Below are positions 26,702 through 36,800 of a stretch of 64,000 nt of DNA, in pieces. Within the stretch, counting starts at the first letter, position 1, and each line of letters opens with the position of its first letter. This stretch comes from Yimella lutea (GTDB lineage Bacteria; Actinomycetota; Actinomycetes; Actinomycetales; Dermatophilaceae): positions 1,550,001 to 1,614,000 of the forward strand of contig NZ_VFMO01000001.1 of the NCBI RefSeq assembly GCF_006715095.1, written 5' to 3'. Below the pieces are notes generated by a model. The model was not told where the DNA came from and did no database searches. It saw nothing but the letters and a program-made list of their open reading frames with translations. Both the position numbers and the translations under genes were made by a program.

Positions 26702-27475
26702 ATGACCGACCAGCGCCCCGACCGTCCGTCCGGTGTTCCCGCTTGGGGCGACGACCGGGACTCCACCAGCGAACTGCCCACCGGGCGCGCGCCACAGGTC
26801 AACGGCGCCGACAATACTCACGAGTTCGGACGATCGGCAGGGGTGGGACACACGACCGACCCGTACGGGCATCGACCCGCAGCTGCTGATCCGTACTCCG
26901 GGCCAGCACAGCCGCGGCCGACCTACGGCGCGGGTGGACCGGTCGGTCGCGAACCCGTCCCGGCGGCCTACGGGCACGCCACGGGGGAGAAGCGCTTCGG
27001 CGCCTTCCTGCCGGCTCTGGCCGCCGCGGTCACGACCGTCGCAGTTGCGGCTATCGCCGGGCTGATGATCCGCAACGACGTGCGTCCCGGCGGCTCCGTC
27101 GTGGTCCGCGATCTGTGGTCGCACGCAACGTTCTTCGACCAGATGTCATGGGCGTACGACGGCAAGCCCGCGTCGGCTCTGATCTTCGGACTCGTGCTGG
27201 CAGTGCTCGGTCTCGTGGTGTTCATCGGGACGCTGCTCGCGCTGGCCGGGTCGCGCCGCTCGCCTTCACGCGGCGCCTTGTTCTTCGCCGTGTGGGGGCT
27301 TGTTGCCATCGCAGGTTCGATCGCCGGCGTGCTCACCACGTTCGCGGTCAACCGCGACCTCAGCGCTCGAATCACCCAACTGATCGACCTCGGTGCGGGG
27401 TTCGGAATCCGCTACGGCTGGATCCCGGCTCTCGTCGCGGTGCTGCTGCGGATCGGTCGCACCAAGAGGTACTGA
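26702..27475 (+). CDS. Membrane protein of unknown function with a disordered N-terminus
   Basis: This 257-aa protein is not recognised. Residues 1 to about 100 are hydrophilic and rich in Pro, Gly, Asp and Tyr (AADPYSGPAQPRPTYGAGG). Then come about four hydrophobic segments: FLPALAAAVTTVAVAAIAGLM, ALIFGLVLAVLGLVVFIGTLL, LFFAVWGLVAIAGSIAGVL and a weaker one near GWIPALVAVLL. The ATG follows a strong GGAGG at about 8 nt. It lies downstream of ftsK and the channel-like gene in the same direction and ends one base before the convergent MauE/thioredoxin gene, leaving no room for a terminator between them. Confidence 0.7.
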   Translation: MTDQRPDRPSGVPAWGDDRDSTSELPTGRAPQVNGADNTHEFGRSAGVGHTTDPYGHRPAAADPYSGPAQPRPTYGAGGPVGREPVPAAYGHATGEKRFGAFLPALAAAVTTVAVAAIAGLMIRNDVRPGGSVVVRDLWSHATFFDQMSWAYDGKPASALIFGLVLAVLGLVVFIGTLLALAGSRRSPSRGALFFAVWGLVAIAGSIAGVLTTFAVNRDLSARITQLIDLGAGFGIRYGWIPALVAVLLRIGRTKRY

Positions 27476-28507
27476 TCAGACGGATTGTTCCTGCAGTTGC
27501 TGTTCCTGGGCGGCCTCGAACTGCGCCTGCGCTTCGGACAGTTCGGCGTCGATGTCGGCCAGGAACGACTCGATCTCGTCGTACCCGGCGACCGGGCCAC
27601 CCGCCAGTTGGCCGTCCATGCCCAGCAGGACCGCGGACGGGTACGCCATGCCGAGCGTCCGTGTGGTGATGCCGTTCGGGTCGGTCATCCACTCGACATG
27701 CTCGCCGAGGTCGGGCGCGTCCTCGGCCTGCGTGCCCGCAGCGATCATCACTACGCGCAGCATCGGCTGCTCGGCTGCCCATGGCGGCACGTGCTCCATC
27801 GTCCGGATGCACGAACCGCAGCCCAGGCTCACCGACACCAGCAGGACGGGCTTGCTCATCGCGATCGAGTGCAGCGCGACCGTTTCGCCGTCGCGGGCGA
27901 TCAGCGCCCCGTACGGGATCGGCTGACGGACGTAGTCGAACTCTTCGCCGTCCTCGAGCGACTCAGCGACCGGGGTCGTCTCTGCGCTGCCCCCGTGCAC
28001 GACCAGCCCGGTGAGGGCGACGGCGGCGAGCACGCCGAGCACCCAACCCCATTCGGTTCCACCGAAATCGGTGATGCGTTCGATCATCGAACCGCCGCGC
28101 ACGGCGTCCACCAGAGCGAGCGCGGCCGCACCCACCAGCAGGACGTTGCGGACCACGGTGCGTTTGTCGATCTCGCCGAGGCCGAGCTTGCCGAAGCAGC
28201 CGCAGGTGACCGGCTCGTCGAACCCGAGGGCGCGGACGACGACCACGAGGTATGCGACGAACAACGCCAGAGCGAGCGCGGCCACGACGACGTACAACGG
28301 TGAAGGCACGAGCAGTAGCGCTGCGGCGAGCGCGAACTCGGCGTACGGCAGCAGCTGCGGCGCCTTCATGGAGCGCAGTGCGTCCGGCAGCCGCAGGCTG
28401 AGGAAGGCGTCCTCGGTCGTGCGCGGGTCACGAACCTTGAACGCGGCACTCACCACCAACGCAAGCACGAGCAGCAGTGCGGCGACGATCCAGGGGGCCG
28501 AAGGCAT
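27476..28507 (-). CDS. MauE/DoxX-like membrane domain fused to a thioredoxin-like domain
   Basis: This 343-aa protein starts with a MauE-type four-helix membrane domain (WIVAALLLVLALVVSAAFKV, ELALAAALLLV-type helices and VTCGCFGKLGLGEI with its Cys pair). After a further helix (WVLGVLAAVALTGLVV), residues about 205-330 form a thioredoxin-like domain with SVSLGCGSCIRTMEHV (active-site CGSC) and GMAYPSAVLLGMDGQLAGG. It probably handles disulfides outside the membrane. TAGAAT at 28520-28515 (minus strand) is 8 nt before the ATG, suggesting a leaderless mRNA. A similar membrane-plus-thioredoxin layout is known for DsbD-like and MauDE proteins; the partner is unknown. Confidence 0.72.
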   Translation of the reverse strand: MPSAPWIVAALLLVLALVVSAAFKVRDPRTTEDAFLSLRLPDALRSMKAPQLLPYAEFALAAALLLVPSPLYVVVAALALALFVAYLVVVVRALGFDEPVTCGCFGKLGLGEIDKRTVVRNVLLVGAAALALVDAVRGGSMIERITDFGGTEWGWVLGVLAAVALTGLVVHGGSAETTPVAESLEDGEEFDYVRQPIPYGALIARDGETVALHSIAMSKPVLLVSVSLGCGSCIRTMEHVPPWAAEQPMLRVVMIAAGTQAEDAPDLGEHVEWMTDPNGITTRTLGMAYPSAVLLGMDGQLAGGPVAGYDEIESFLADIDAELSEAQAQFEAAQEQQLQEQSV

Positions 28508-28528
28508 GAGGACGATTCTAGAGCGGGA

Positions 28529-29713
28529 TCAGTGGCCGAGTTCCCCGATCGTCTTCAAGGACGGTGGGCGGGTCTGCTGTTCGTCCCTGGCCACAGCCTC
28601 GACGTCCCGCATCACCCGCAGGACATTCCGGCCGGCAACCTTTGCGAGGTCGTCGTCCGACCAACCAAGCTCGGCCAGCGCCACGAACAACGCGGGGTAG
28701 GTGGAGACGTCCTCCAGCCCGTCGGGCAGTCGGTCGACACCGTCATAGTCACCACCGACGCCGATGTGATCGACGCCGACCGCCTCGCGCAGGTAGGTGT
28801 AGTGGGCGACGACGTCGTCCAGCGTGGCCACCGGCTTCGGGTGCTGCTGCGCCCGCTGCTTGTTGAACTCGGTGAACTTGATGTGGTCCTTGGGGTCCAC
28901 ACCCTCGGCAAGTGCGGCCTCGCGGGACTCGGCCCGCCAGTCGGCGCACGCCTGGGAGACGAAGTCGGGCACGAACGTCGCCATGAGCACGCCGTTCTTC
29001 TGCTTCAACGTGGTCAGGACGTCGTCCGGTGCGTTGCGTGGACTCGAGCAGACGGCGTAGGCGCAGGAGTGCGAGAAGATCACCGGCGCGGTAGACGCGG
29101 CGAGCGCATCGCGCATGGTCTCGGCCGACACGTGCGACAGGTCCACCATCATGCCGATTCGGTTCATCTCGCGAACCACCTCGACGCCGAACGCGGTGAG
29201 CCCGCCGTGCACGGGCTCGTCGGTCGCGGAGTCGGCCCACGGGTTGTTGTCGTTGTGCGTGAGCGTCATGTAGCGCACGCCCAGGACGTACAACATCCGC
29301 AGCGTCGCCAGCGAACTGTCGATCGACTGACCGCCCTCGGCGCCGAGCAAGGAGGCGATGCGCCCCGAGGCGAAGACGCGCTCGATCTCGTCGGCGGTGC
29401 GGGCGAGCCCGAAATCGTCGGAATAGCGCGCGACCATCTGATGGACCGCGTCGATCTGCTCGAGGGTCGCGGTAACTGCTGTGCCGCCGGGCAGGTTTGA
29501 CGGCACGAACACCGACCAGAACTGTGCTCCGACGCCGCCCTTGCGCAGCCGGGGGATGTCGGTGTGCCCGCGTCCGCTCAGATCGCCGGCGATGTCGTGC
29601 TTGTCGAAGTCGTAGCCGGCTTCCGTACGCGCGTGCCACGGCAGGTCGTTGTGGCCGTCGATCAGCGGGTGTTCGCGCAGCAGTGCGGCGATACGTTCAG
29701 CGGTGTTGGACAT
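28529..29713 (-). CDS. Membrane dipeptidase (renal dipeptidase family, M19)
   Basis: This 394-aa zinc enzyme is predicted to cleave dipeptides. It has the M19 hallmarks [11 protein letters not shown] (first His/Asp), the bridging Glu region [38 protein letters not shown] and [13 protein letters not shown], and the closing [10 protein letters not shown]. No signal peptide or lipobox is visible, so it may be cytoplasmic. I chose the ATG of [12 protein letters not shown] at 29713; another ATG lies four codons upstream. It is divergent from rimO. Confidence 0.88.
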   Translation of the reverse strand: MSNTAERIAALLREHPLIDGHNDLPWHARTEAGYDFDKHDIAGDLSGRGHTDIPRLRKGGVGAQFWSVFVPSNLPGGTAVTATLEQIDAVHQMVARYSDDFGLARTADEIERVFASGRIASLLGAEGGQSIDSSLATLRMLYVLGVRYMTLTHNDNNPWADSATDEPVHGGLTAFGVEVVREMNRIGMMVDLSHVSAETMRDALAASTAPVIFSHSCAYAVCSSPRNAPDDVLTTLKQKNGVLMATFVPDFVSQACADWRAESREAALAEGVDPKDHIKFTEFNKQRAQQHPKPVATLDDVVAHYTYLREAVGVDHIGVGGDYDGVDRLPDGLEDVSTYPALFVALAELGWSDDDLAKVAGRNVLRVMRDVEAVARDEQQTRPPSLKTIGELGH

Positions 29714-29786
29714 GGGCCCATGCAATCACGGCACCACCCGCCGAGGGTCGCTGGTCGACGCGTCCGGGACAACTACAGTGAGCGTC

Positions 29787-31244
29787 ATGACTTCCCGAAG
29801 TGTGGCCGTGGTGACCCTCGGGTGCGCCCGCAACGAGGTCGACTCCGAGGAACTGGCCGGACGCCTGTCCGCGCAGGGCTGGACGCTGGTCGACGACGCA
29901 TCCGCCGCCGACGTCGCCGTCATCAACACCTGTGGATTCGTCGAGCAGGCCAAGAAGGACTCGATCGACGCGTTGCTCGAGGCCAACGACCTCAAGCAGA
30001 CCGGTCGCACCCAGGCCGTGGTGGCGGTCGGTTGCCTGGCCGAGCGGTACGGCAACCAGCTTGCCGAGCAGTTGCCCGAGGCGGACGCGGTCCTCGGGTT
30101 CGACAGCTACCAGGACATGTCCTCCCACCTGACCTCGATTCTGGCGGGGGAGCGTCCGGCGTCGCACACGCCGGGCGACCGGCGCAAGCTGCTGCCGCTG
30201 TCACCGTTGGCGCGTCAGGGTTCGGACGTCGCCACTCCCGGCCACGGTGACATGCGGCGTCCCTCCGACGTCAGCATCGAGTCGCCGGTCGCGGCACCGC
30301 GGGTGATCCGAGCCCGTCTGGACGGACGTCCGTGGGCTCCGCTGAAGATCGCCAGCGGGTGCGATCGCCGGTGCGCGTTCTGTGCGATCCCGATGTTCCG
30401 TGGCGCGTTCGTGTCGCGTCGCCCGGCGGACGTACTGGCCGAAGCGCGCTGGCTCGGGCAGCACGACGTCCGCGAGATCTTCCTGGTCAGCGAGAACTCC
30501 ACGTCCTATGGCAAGGACCTCGGCGACCTGCGTCTGCTTGACACGATGCTGCCCGAACTCGTTGCCGTGGATGGCATTTCGCGAGTTCGCGTCTCCTACC
30601 TGCAGCCGGCCGAAATCAGGCCCGACCTGCTCGATGTGATGACCTCGACGCCCGGCGTCGTCCCGTACTTCGACATCTCCTTCCAGCACGCGAGTGGTCC
30701 GTTGCTGCGCAAGATGCGCCGGTTCGGTGACGCCGAGTCGTTCCTGGGCCTGCTGGAGCAAGTGCGGCACCGTTCGCCGGAGGCAGGCGTCCGATCCAAT
30801 GTGATCGTCGGTTTCCCCGGTGAGACCGAGGACGACGTCAATGTGCTGGCCGACTTCCTGTTGGCGGCCCGCCTCGATGTCACCGGTGTGTTCGGCTACT
30901 CCGACGAGGACGGCACCGAGGCCGAGACGTACGACGCGAAGCTGCCGCAGGACGAGATCGACGATCGCGTGGAGCACATCCGCTCGCTGGTCGAAGAACT
31001 CAACCACCAGCGTGCCGCCGAGCGCATCGGTCAGAACCTCGAGGTGCTCGTCGAGCAGATCGAGGACGAGGACACCGGCGAGATCGAGATTCGTGGACGG
31101 GCCGGACAGCAGGGCCCGGACGTCGACGGCGAGACCGTGCTGACCTGGCCGGACGCCCGCGAACTGCCCTCGATCGGCGACATCGTGACGGTACAGGTGG
31201 TCGACACGATCGGCATCGACCTCGTCGCGGAGCCGACCGGATGA
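29787..31244 (+). CDS. rimO: Ribosomal protein S12 methylthiotransferase
   Basis: This 485-aa radical-SAM enzyme adds a methylthio group to an aspartate of ribosomal protein S12. An N-terminal UPF0004 domain has the conserved cysteines in [25 protein letters not shown] and VGCLAER. The radical SAM motif is [12 protein letters not shown], and a TRAM domain closes the protein ([16 protein letters not shown] onwards). [13 protein letters not shown] is characteristic of RimO rather than MiaB. TACAGT at 29774-29779 is 8 nt before the ATG. It overlaps pgsA by 4 nt. Confidence 0.94.
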   Translation: MTSRSVAVVTLGCARNEVDSEELAGRLSAQGWTLVDDASAADVAVINTCGFVEQAKKDSIDALLEANDLKQTGRTQAVVAVGCLAERYGNQLAEQLPEADAVLGFDSYQDMSSHLTSILAGERPASHTPGDRRKLLPLSPLARQGSDVATPGHGDMRRPSDVSIESPVAAPRVIRARLDGRPWAPLKIASGCDRRCAFCAIPMFRGAFVSRRPADVLAEARWLGQHDVREIFLVSENSTSYGKDLGDLRLLDTMLPELVAVDGISRVRVSYLQPAEIRPDLLDVMTSTPGVVPYFDISFQHASGPLLRKMRRFGDAESFLGLLEQVRHRSPEAGVRSNVIVGFPGETEDDVNVLADFLLAARLDVTGVFGYSDEDGTEAETYDAKLPQDEIDDRVEHIRSLVEELNHQRAAERIGQNLEVLVEQIEDEDTGEIEIRGRAGQQGPDVDGETVLTWPDARELPSIGDIVTVQVVDTIGIDLVAEPTG

Positions 31245-31942
31245 CCGAACCCACCCCGCACCGCGGCAAGGACGCCCGGCCGCGCGACTGGCGTGAGTGG
31301 CAACCGCTGCGAAGTCCGGACGGCACGCCGATCCGGCTGCACGCGCCCGAGCTTCGACCCGACCCGGCCGACATTCCCAGCCAGGACGTCAGCAACTGGA
31401 ACATCGCGAACGTCCTGACGATGCTGCGGATCGCGCTCGTGCCGTTGTTCGGATGGTTGCTTCTGACGCAGGACGGCGACAACAACGCCTACCGCTGGGG
31501 CGCGTTCGCGGTCTTCATCGCCGCGTCGATCACCGACCGCATCGACGGTGAGATCGCCCGTGCTCGTGGGTTGGTCACCGACTTCGGCAAGATGATGGAC
31601 CCGATCGCCGACAAGGCCCTCATGGGCATGGCGCTGGTCGGACTCTCGATGATCGATCGGGTGCCGTGGTGGGTGACGATCGTGATCCTGGTGCGCGAGA
31701 TCGGCGTGACCCTGTTGCGCCTGTGGGTGATCCGGCACGGGGTGCTCCCGGCCAGCCGCGGCGGCAAGCTGAAGACCTTCCTGCAAGCAGTCGCGATCGG
31801 ATTCTTCGTGCTCCCGTACGCCGGCGCGTTCGTCGTCATCGCCTGGATCGTCATGGCCGCCGCTCTCGTGGTCACCGTCGTGACCGGCGTCGACTACGTC
31901 TTCCGCGCGCTGTCACTGCGGCGGACGGCGAAGGCGGCCTGA
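31241..31942 (+). CDS. pgsA: CDP-alcohol phosphatidyltransferase (phosphatidylglycerophosphate synthase)
   Basis: This 233-aa membrane protein has an N-terminal hydrophilic stretch of about 55 residues and then about five membrane segments. The CDP-alcohol phosphatidyltransferase motif is complete: [20 protein letters not shown] then MDPIADK. It joins CDP-diacylglycerol to glycerol-3-phosphate to make phosphatidylglycerophosphate. The position between rimO and pncC, with overlaps at both ends, matches the usual actinobacterial rimO-pgsA-pncC-clgR order and supports the specific name. Confidence 0.9.
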   Translation: MTEPTPHRGKDARPRDWREWQPLRSPDGTPIRLHAPELRPDPADIPSQDVSNWNIANVLTMLRIALVPLFGWLLLTQDGDNNAYRWGAFAVFIAASITDRIDGEIARARGLVTDFGKMMDPIADKALMGMALVGLSMIDRVPWWVTIVILVREIGVTLLRLWVIRHGVLPASRGGKLKTFLQAVAIGFFVLPYAGAFVVIAWIVMAAALVVTVVTGVDYVFRALSLRRTAKAA

Positions 31943-32424
31943 TGTTCCCCAGCGAGACGCAACTGGTTGCCCACCTGACCGGGCTGGGACAGACGATCGC
32001 GGTCGCCGAATCGCTCACTGCCGGAATGGTCGCCGCGACCATCGCCTCCGTCCCGGGCGCCAGCGTGGTGCTGCGCGGGGGCGCGGTCACCTATGCGACC
32101 GACACCAAGACGTCGCTGCTCGGCGTCGACGAAGAACTGCTCGCGCGCGGGGGAGCGGTGCAGGCGCAGGTCGCCGAACAAATGGCTTCCGGGGTGCGCA
32201 CGGTGTTCGGTGCCGATTACGGGCTCGCGACCACCGGGGTCGCCGGGCCCGATCCACAGGACGGCGTCGAGGTCGGTGTCGTGTTCATCGCGATCGCGAC
32301 GGCGGACGGTGTGATGAGCGACCGCCTCGACCTGGACGGCGATCGCGAACGGATCCGTCGCTCGGCCACCACCGCAGCACTTCGGCTCGCCCTTGCGCAT
32401 CTGGGGCACGGGGATGTGGAATGA
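31942..32424 (+). CDS. pncC: CinA-type nicotinamide-nucleotide amidase
   Basis: This 160-aa protein is the stand-alone C-terminal domain of CinA, which deamidates NMN to nicotinate mononucleotide for NAD recycling. Family motifs are VAESLTAGMVAATI, GGAVTYATDTK, AVQAQVAEQMASG and TTGVAGPDPQDG. The ATG shares its A with the pgsA stop (TGATG), showing translational coupling. Confidence 0.92.
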   Translation: MFPSETQLVAHLTGLGQTIAVAESLTAGMVAATIASVPGASVVLRGGAVTYATDTKTSLLGVDEELLARGGAVQAQVAEQMASGVRTVFGADYGLATTGVAGPDPQDGVEVGVVFIAIATADGVMSDRLDLDGDRERIRRSATTAALRLALAHLGHGDVE

Positions 32425-32559
32425 CCGGCCCGGGATGAGAGTTGTCAGTCCCACGGGTCCACCTTGTACACAAGCGTTCGGAATGGCCGCGCACGGTGAT
32501 GGTGCCTGCGGTTATCGTGGACTCGTTCATCCGTTCGGTTCGTTGAATCAGGAGTCGTC

Positions 32560-32856
32560 ATGATCTTGCTGCGTCAAGAACTCGGCGACGTTCTGCGTGA
32601 GCTGCGCCAGGAGCAGGGACGTACCCTGCGCGAGGTGTCCGCCGACGCCAAGGTCTCGCTCGGCTACCTCAGCGAGATCGAACGCGGCGAGAAGGAAGCC
32701 TCCTCGGAGTTGCTCGCCCACATCTGTGACGCGCTCGGTATGCCGTTGTCGCAGACTCTTTCGTTGGTCTCGCAGCGTGTTGCCGGTGTCGAGGCGCTGA
32801 CCGCTCCGGTGCCGCTGCCGGTCAAGACCGACCGCGCCGTCGTCTCCGCTGCCTGA
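32560..32856 (+). CDS. clgR: XRE-family regulator ClgR
   Basis: This 98-aa helix-turn-helix protein has [34 protein letters not shown], here read in two parts ([20 protein letters not shown] and [20 protein letters not shown]). This is very close to ClgR, the activator of clp protease genes in corynebacteria, streptomycetes and mycobacteria. The C-terminus ends VVSAA, and the Ala-Ala end fits the known control of ClgR by ClpXP degradation. An AGGAG precedes the ATG. The 135 nt upstream may contain its promoter (TATCGT at 32513-32518), but no certain ClgR operator was found. It follows pncC, as in related genomes. Confidence 0.88.
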   Translation: MILLRQELGDVLRELRQEQGRTLREVSADAKVSLGYLSEIERGEKEASSELLAHICDALGMPLSQTLSLVSQRVAGVEALTAPVPLPVKTDRAVVSAA

Positions 32857-33007
32857 GCTTTTCGTATCGCGTCGCCTTGGTTTCGGCACGCGAGGATTCG
32901 CAAGCTCATCTTTGCGGCCCAACCAGCGGGCGTGGTTGGGGCTCAGGCTTATTCGCCGACGCCGACGCCGGAAGCCGGGAACGCGTGCTGGGAACTGGAT
33001 TTACTCG

Positions 33008-33056
33008 CTGGTTGAGCCATGCGGATGAGGAACGAATCCGCATGCGCCGAAACCTG
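33008..33056. repeat. Intergenic palindromic repeat, copy 3 (GGTTGAG type)
   Basis: CTGGTTGAGCC-ATGCGGAT at the left pairs with ATCCGCAT (33036-33043) and GCGCCGAAACC at the right. It sits between the convergent clgR and nei genes, in a 217-nt stretch that otherwise holds nothing I can support, and may act as a bidirectional terminator. Confidence 0.5.
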
Positions 33057-33073
33057 GTGAGGTGCGCTGGGAC

Positions 33074-33850
33074 TCAGCCGTGGGTCGGATTCCGTTGACA
33101 CGACGGGCAATAGGTCAACTGTCTTGCCTGCGGAGCGTCGCCGATCATCCCGATCCGCAGCTTGGCTCCACAACGCGGACACGGCCAGCCCTTGCGCTCG
33201 TACGCCTGCGGCACGTGACGGCCTTCGCCGATCGCGTCGTGCAACATGCGGTAGGCGATCTGCAGAACATCGCGGATGTCGCCTTCGTCCAATCGATCGA
33301 CCGGCAGCCACGGGTCGACGCCTCGCTCGAACAGCGGCTCCGTCGTCCAGATGGTGCCGAGTCCGGCGAGGTTGCGTTGATCGAGCAGCGCTGCGCCGAT
33401 CGGCCGTCCGCCGTTAGCCCGCAACCGACGTAGTGCCTCATCCTCGTCCCAGTCGGCGCCAAGGATGTCGGGACCCAGGTGCCCGACGAGCCGGTGCTCG
33501 TCGCGCGTGCGGACCAGGTTTAGCATCCCCAGTTTGCGTCCGGCACAGGCCTTCTCGGCTGTCGCGACGAGCGCTCGAATGTCGGCATGTGCCGCGAACC
33601 GAGGACTGACCCGCGGCGTGGGAACCACCCGCCACGAACCGTCCATCCGCAGGTGCGAGTGAAGCGTCCACCCGGAGTCGATGCGGTGCAGGATGTGCTT
33701 GCCACGCGGCACGACCTCGATCGTTCGACGACCGCGCAGCTCGACCTCGGGCAGCCGACCCATGCGTAGATCGACGCCGACGAGTTCATCACCGCGCAGC
33801 GCCCGGTCGAGTCGGCGCGCGGTGCGCCAGACGGCGTCTCCTTCAGGCAT
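33074..33850 (-). CDS. nei: Fpg/Nei-family DNA glycosylase (endonuclease VIII-like)
   Basis: This base-excision repair enzyme of 258 aa has the catalytic N-terminus M-PEGDAVWRTARRLDRAL, in which the proline becomes the N-terminal nucleophile. A GKHILHRIDSGWTLHSHLRMDGSW segment holds the conserved lysine and loop. A C-terminal zinc finger has CPRCGAKL and YCPSCQ. I chose the second of two close ATGs (33850) because the proline must follow the initiator; the first gives MPMPEGD. It starts just after the lhr stop, so the two repair genes are probably one operon. Confidence 0.92.
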   Translation of the reverse strand: MPEGDAVWRTARRLDRALRGDELVGVDLRMGRLPEVELRGRRTIEVVPRGKHILHRIDSGWTLHSHLRMDGSWRVVPTPRVSPRFAAHADIRALVATAEKACAGRKLGMLNLVRTRDEHRLVGHLGPDILGADWDEDEALRRLRANGGRPIGAALLDQRNLAGLGTIWTTEPLFERGVDPWLPVDRLDEGDIRDVLQIAYRMLHDAIGEGRHVPQAYERKGWPCPRCGAKLRIGMIGDAPQARQLTYCPSCQRNPTHG

Positions 33851-33856
33851 CGGCAC

Positions 33857-36800
33857 TCATCGGCGCAGCCGCAGGCCCTTGGGTGTGGTGTGGAATCCGT
33901 TGTCGGTCAACGCCGTTGCCAACGGATGACTCGAACTCAACGCCGCAGTGCCGTCGATCGAGTGGACGCTGAGGTCGGCCAGGCGTCCGCTGCGGACGAT
34001 CTCGGCCAGTGCCTTGGCGACTGCGTCGGCGTGGGTCGGTGTGTCGTCCCAGGTGAGCACTGACCGTCCGCCGCGCTCGATGTAGGCGATCAGTTGCCCG
34101 TCGACGAGAGCGACCAGCGAACCCGACTTACGCCCGGGTTTGTGGCCGGTGTCGCCCTCGCGCGGCGGCCAGGCGAGCGCGGCCCCGTAGGCGTTCGCCG
34201 GGTCCGTGGCCGCGAGCACCAACGCAGGAATGGTCTTGACCGGCGCGACGTCCCAAGGGTTACGAGGGGTGACCTCGTTCGCCGGCCGCGCACGCAGTCG
34301 ATCGATGGCGCCCGTGCCCGCGAACTGGGCGGCCCCAAGACCTTCGATGAAGTACCCGCGTCGCACCTTTCCGCGCTCCTCCGCGGCAGCGAGCACCCGG
34401 TAGATCTCGGCGAAACCGCCGGAGATCCCTTCTGCGACAACGCTTCCGCGCGTCACGATGCCGTAGCGGTCGAGCAGGACATCGGTGGTCGCCAACGACC
34501 GCTGGGTTGGGTTGAACTCGAACTGCGGCAGCACCCACCACCTTCCGACCATGGTCGGCGTGGTGATAGGTCGGATGGCGGACGAGGGTCGGGCCAGGCC
34601 CGTGCGCAGGCCGGCGCTTCGTCCGTACCGTGACCGGCGCGGACCTGCCGTGCGGCTGCGGTGCGTCGTTCGACCTCCACCCAGCAGGGCTCGCACCGGT
34701 GCGAGCGTGTCTCCGGTGATCCGCCCGGCCCAGGCGAGTTGCCACATCGCCTCGGCGATCTGAGTCTCGCCGCCCTCGACGGCAGCGCTGACCGCGGAGA
34801 AGAAGTGGGCGCCACCACCGGCCATGGCGTCCAGGACGGCGCGCTGCAGGTCGTCGAGTTCGCCCTCGTCGGGTGCCCTGAGAGTTGCGTCGAGCTGGTC
34901 GCCGAGGTGCAGACTGATCCACCCGTCGTCACCTGGCAGGGAGCCGTGCCCCTGCCAGATCACTTCGCCGGCCGTCATCAGCTCGTCCAGCATTCCGGCC
35001 GTGTAGCGCTCAACCCGTGCAGGCAGGACAAGCGATTCGAGTGCGGAGGCCGGCACCTTCGCGCCGGCCAACTGCTCGACCGCTCGGAGCACGCCGTCGA
35101 GCCCGCGTTGGCCGGTGCCGACACCCTGCCAGGGCGGGAGGAAGCGAGCGAAGTCGGTGGCCGCGACGGGCTCGACCTCGGAGCGCAGGGCTGCGAGCGA
35201 GCGGCGCTTGATGATGCGCAGCACCTCGGCGTCGCAGAAGTCGGACAGGCCGTCGCCGGTGCCGAGCGGTCGCAGTTCTCCTTCGACGATGCGTCCGCGG
35301 TGCACCAATCGCTTGAGCGTGTCGTGCACGACGGCGCGGCCCAGACCGAACGCCTGGGCGGCGTCGGACGCCGTGAAGGGGCCGTGGGTGCGGGCATACC
35401 GGGTGATCAGGTCGGTCAGCGGGTCGTCGGCGGGTTCGAGGAAGGCAGCCGGGACACCGGTCGGCAGGGCAGCGCCGAGGGCGTCCCGCAGCAGCGCAGC
35501 GTCCTCGACCGCTGCGAAGCGTTCGGTGTCGCCCCAGCGCACGACGATCAGCCTGCGGTCGGCGACCAGAACGTCCAGGATCTCGTCGAGGTCGGTCACG
35601 TCGGGACGAGTACGCGCGCGAATCTCGTTGCGGGTCAAAGGTCCCAGTGCGCGGGCGAGATCGGCGACATCGTCGGCGTGCCGCGCCTGTCGGCTCTCGG
35701 TGAGTCGTTGCAGGTCGGCCTCGGTGGTGGCGACGACGTCGCTGTCGAGCAGGTCGCGCAGCGCAGCGCCCTCACCGTGACCGAGCAGGTCGGCCAGCAG
35801 TGACGGGTCGAGCGCCAACGCGGCCGCACGCCGTTCGGCCAGCGGGGAGTCGCCCTCGTACAGGAACTGCGCGATGTATCCGAACAGCAGGCTCTTGGCG
35901 AACGGGGACGCGGTCGGCGTCTCGACCGTGACCGTGCGCACCGTGCGCGACTGGATATCGCGCATCAGCGCGGTGAGCCCGGGTACGTCGAACACGTCCT
36001 GGACGCACTCGCGCACGGCTTCGAGCACGATTGGGAACGACGGGTACTGGCTGGCCACCTCCAGCAACTGAGCCGATCGTTGGCGCTGCTGCCACAACGC
36101 CTGTCGGCGTCCCGGGCGCTGCCGGGGAAGCAGCAACGCGCGTGCGGCGCACTCACGGAACCGGGAGGCGAACAACGCCGAGCCGCCGATCTGGTCGGTG
36201 ACCATGCGCGAGACGTCGTCGGGGTCGAGCACCAGCACGTCGGTCAGATCGTCGGCGGGGTTTTCTCCGTCACCCATCTCCATGTCGAGCAGGCGAAGCA
36301 CGATGCCGTCGTCGGCATGCATCGCCTGCACCTCGACGCCGTACCGCTCGCGCATGCGTGCCGCGATGCACAGTGCCCAGGGGGCGTGGACGGGTGCGCC
36401 GAAGGGGGAGTGGATGACGACCCGCCAGTCGCCGAGTTCGTCCCGGAAGCGTTCCACCACAACCGTTTTGTCCGTCGGCAGGTGGCCGGTGGCCTCCTGC
36501 TGTTCGCGGACGTAGGTGATCAGGTTGTCGGTGGCCCAGGTGTCGAGTCCGGCTTGTGTGACCCGCTCGCGGGCGCCTTCGTCGGGCAGCGAACCGACCT
36601 CGCGGACGAACTTGCCGACGGCCTGGCCGAGTTCGGCAGGACGTCCGAGCGCGTCTCCGCGCCAGAACGGCAGGCGTCCCGGTTGGCCGGGTGCGGGCGT
36701 GACCAACACCTGGTCGTGGGTGATGTCCTCGATCCGCCAACTGCTGGTGCCCAGCGTGAACACATCTCCGACGCGCGACTCGTAGACCATCTCCTCGTCG

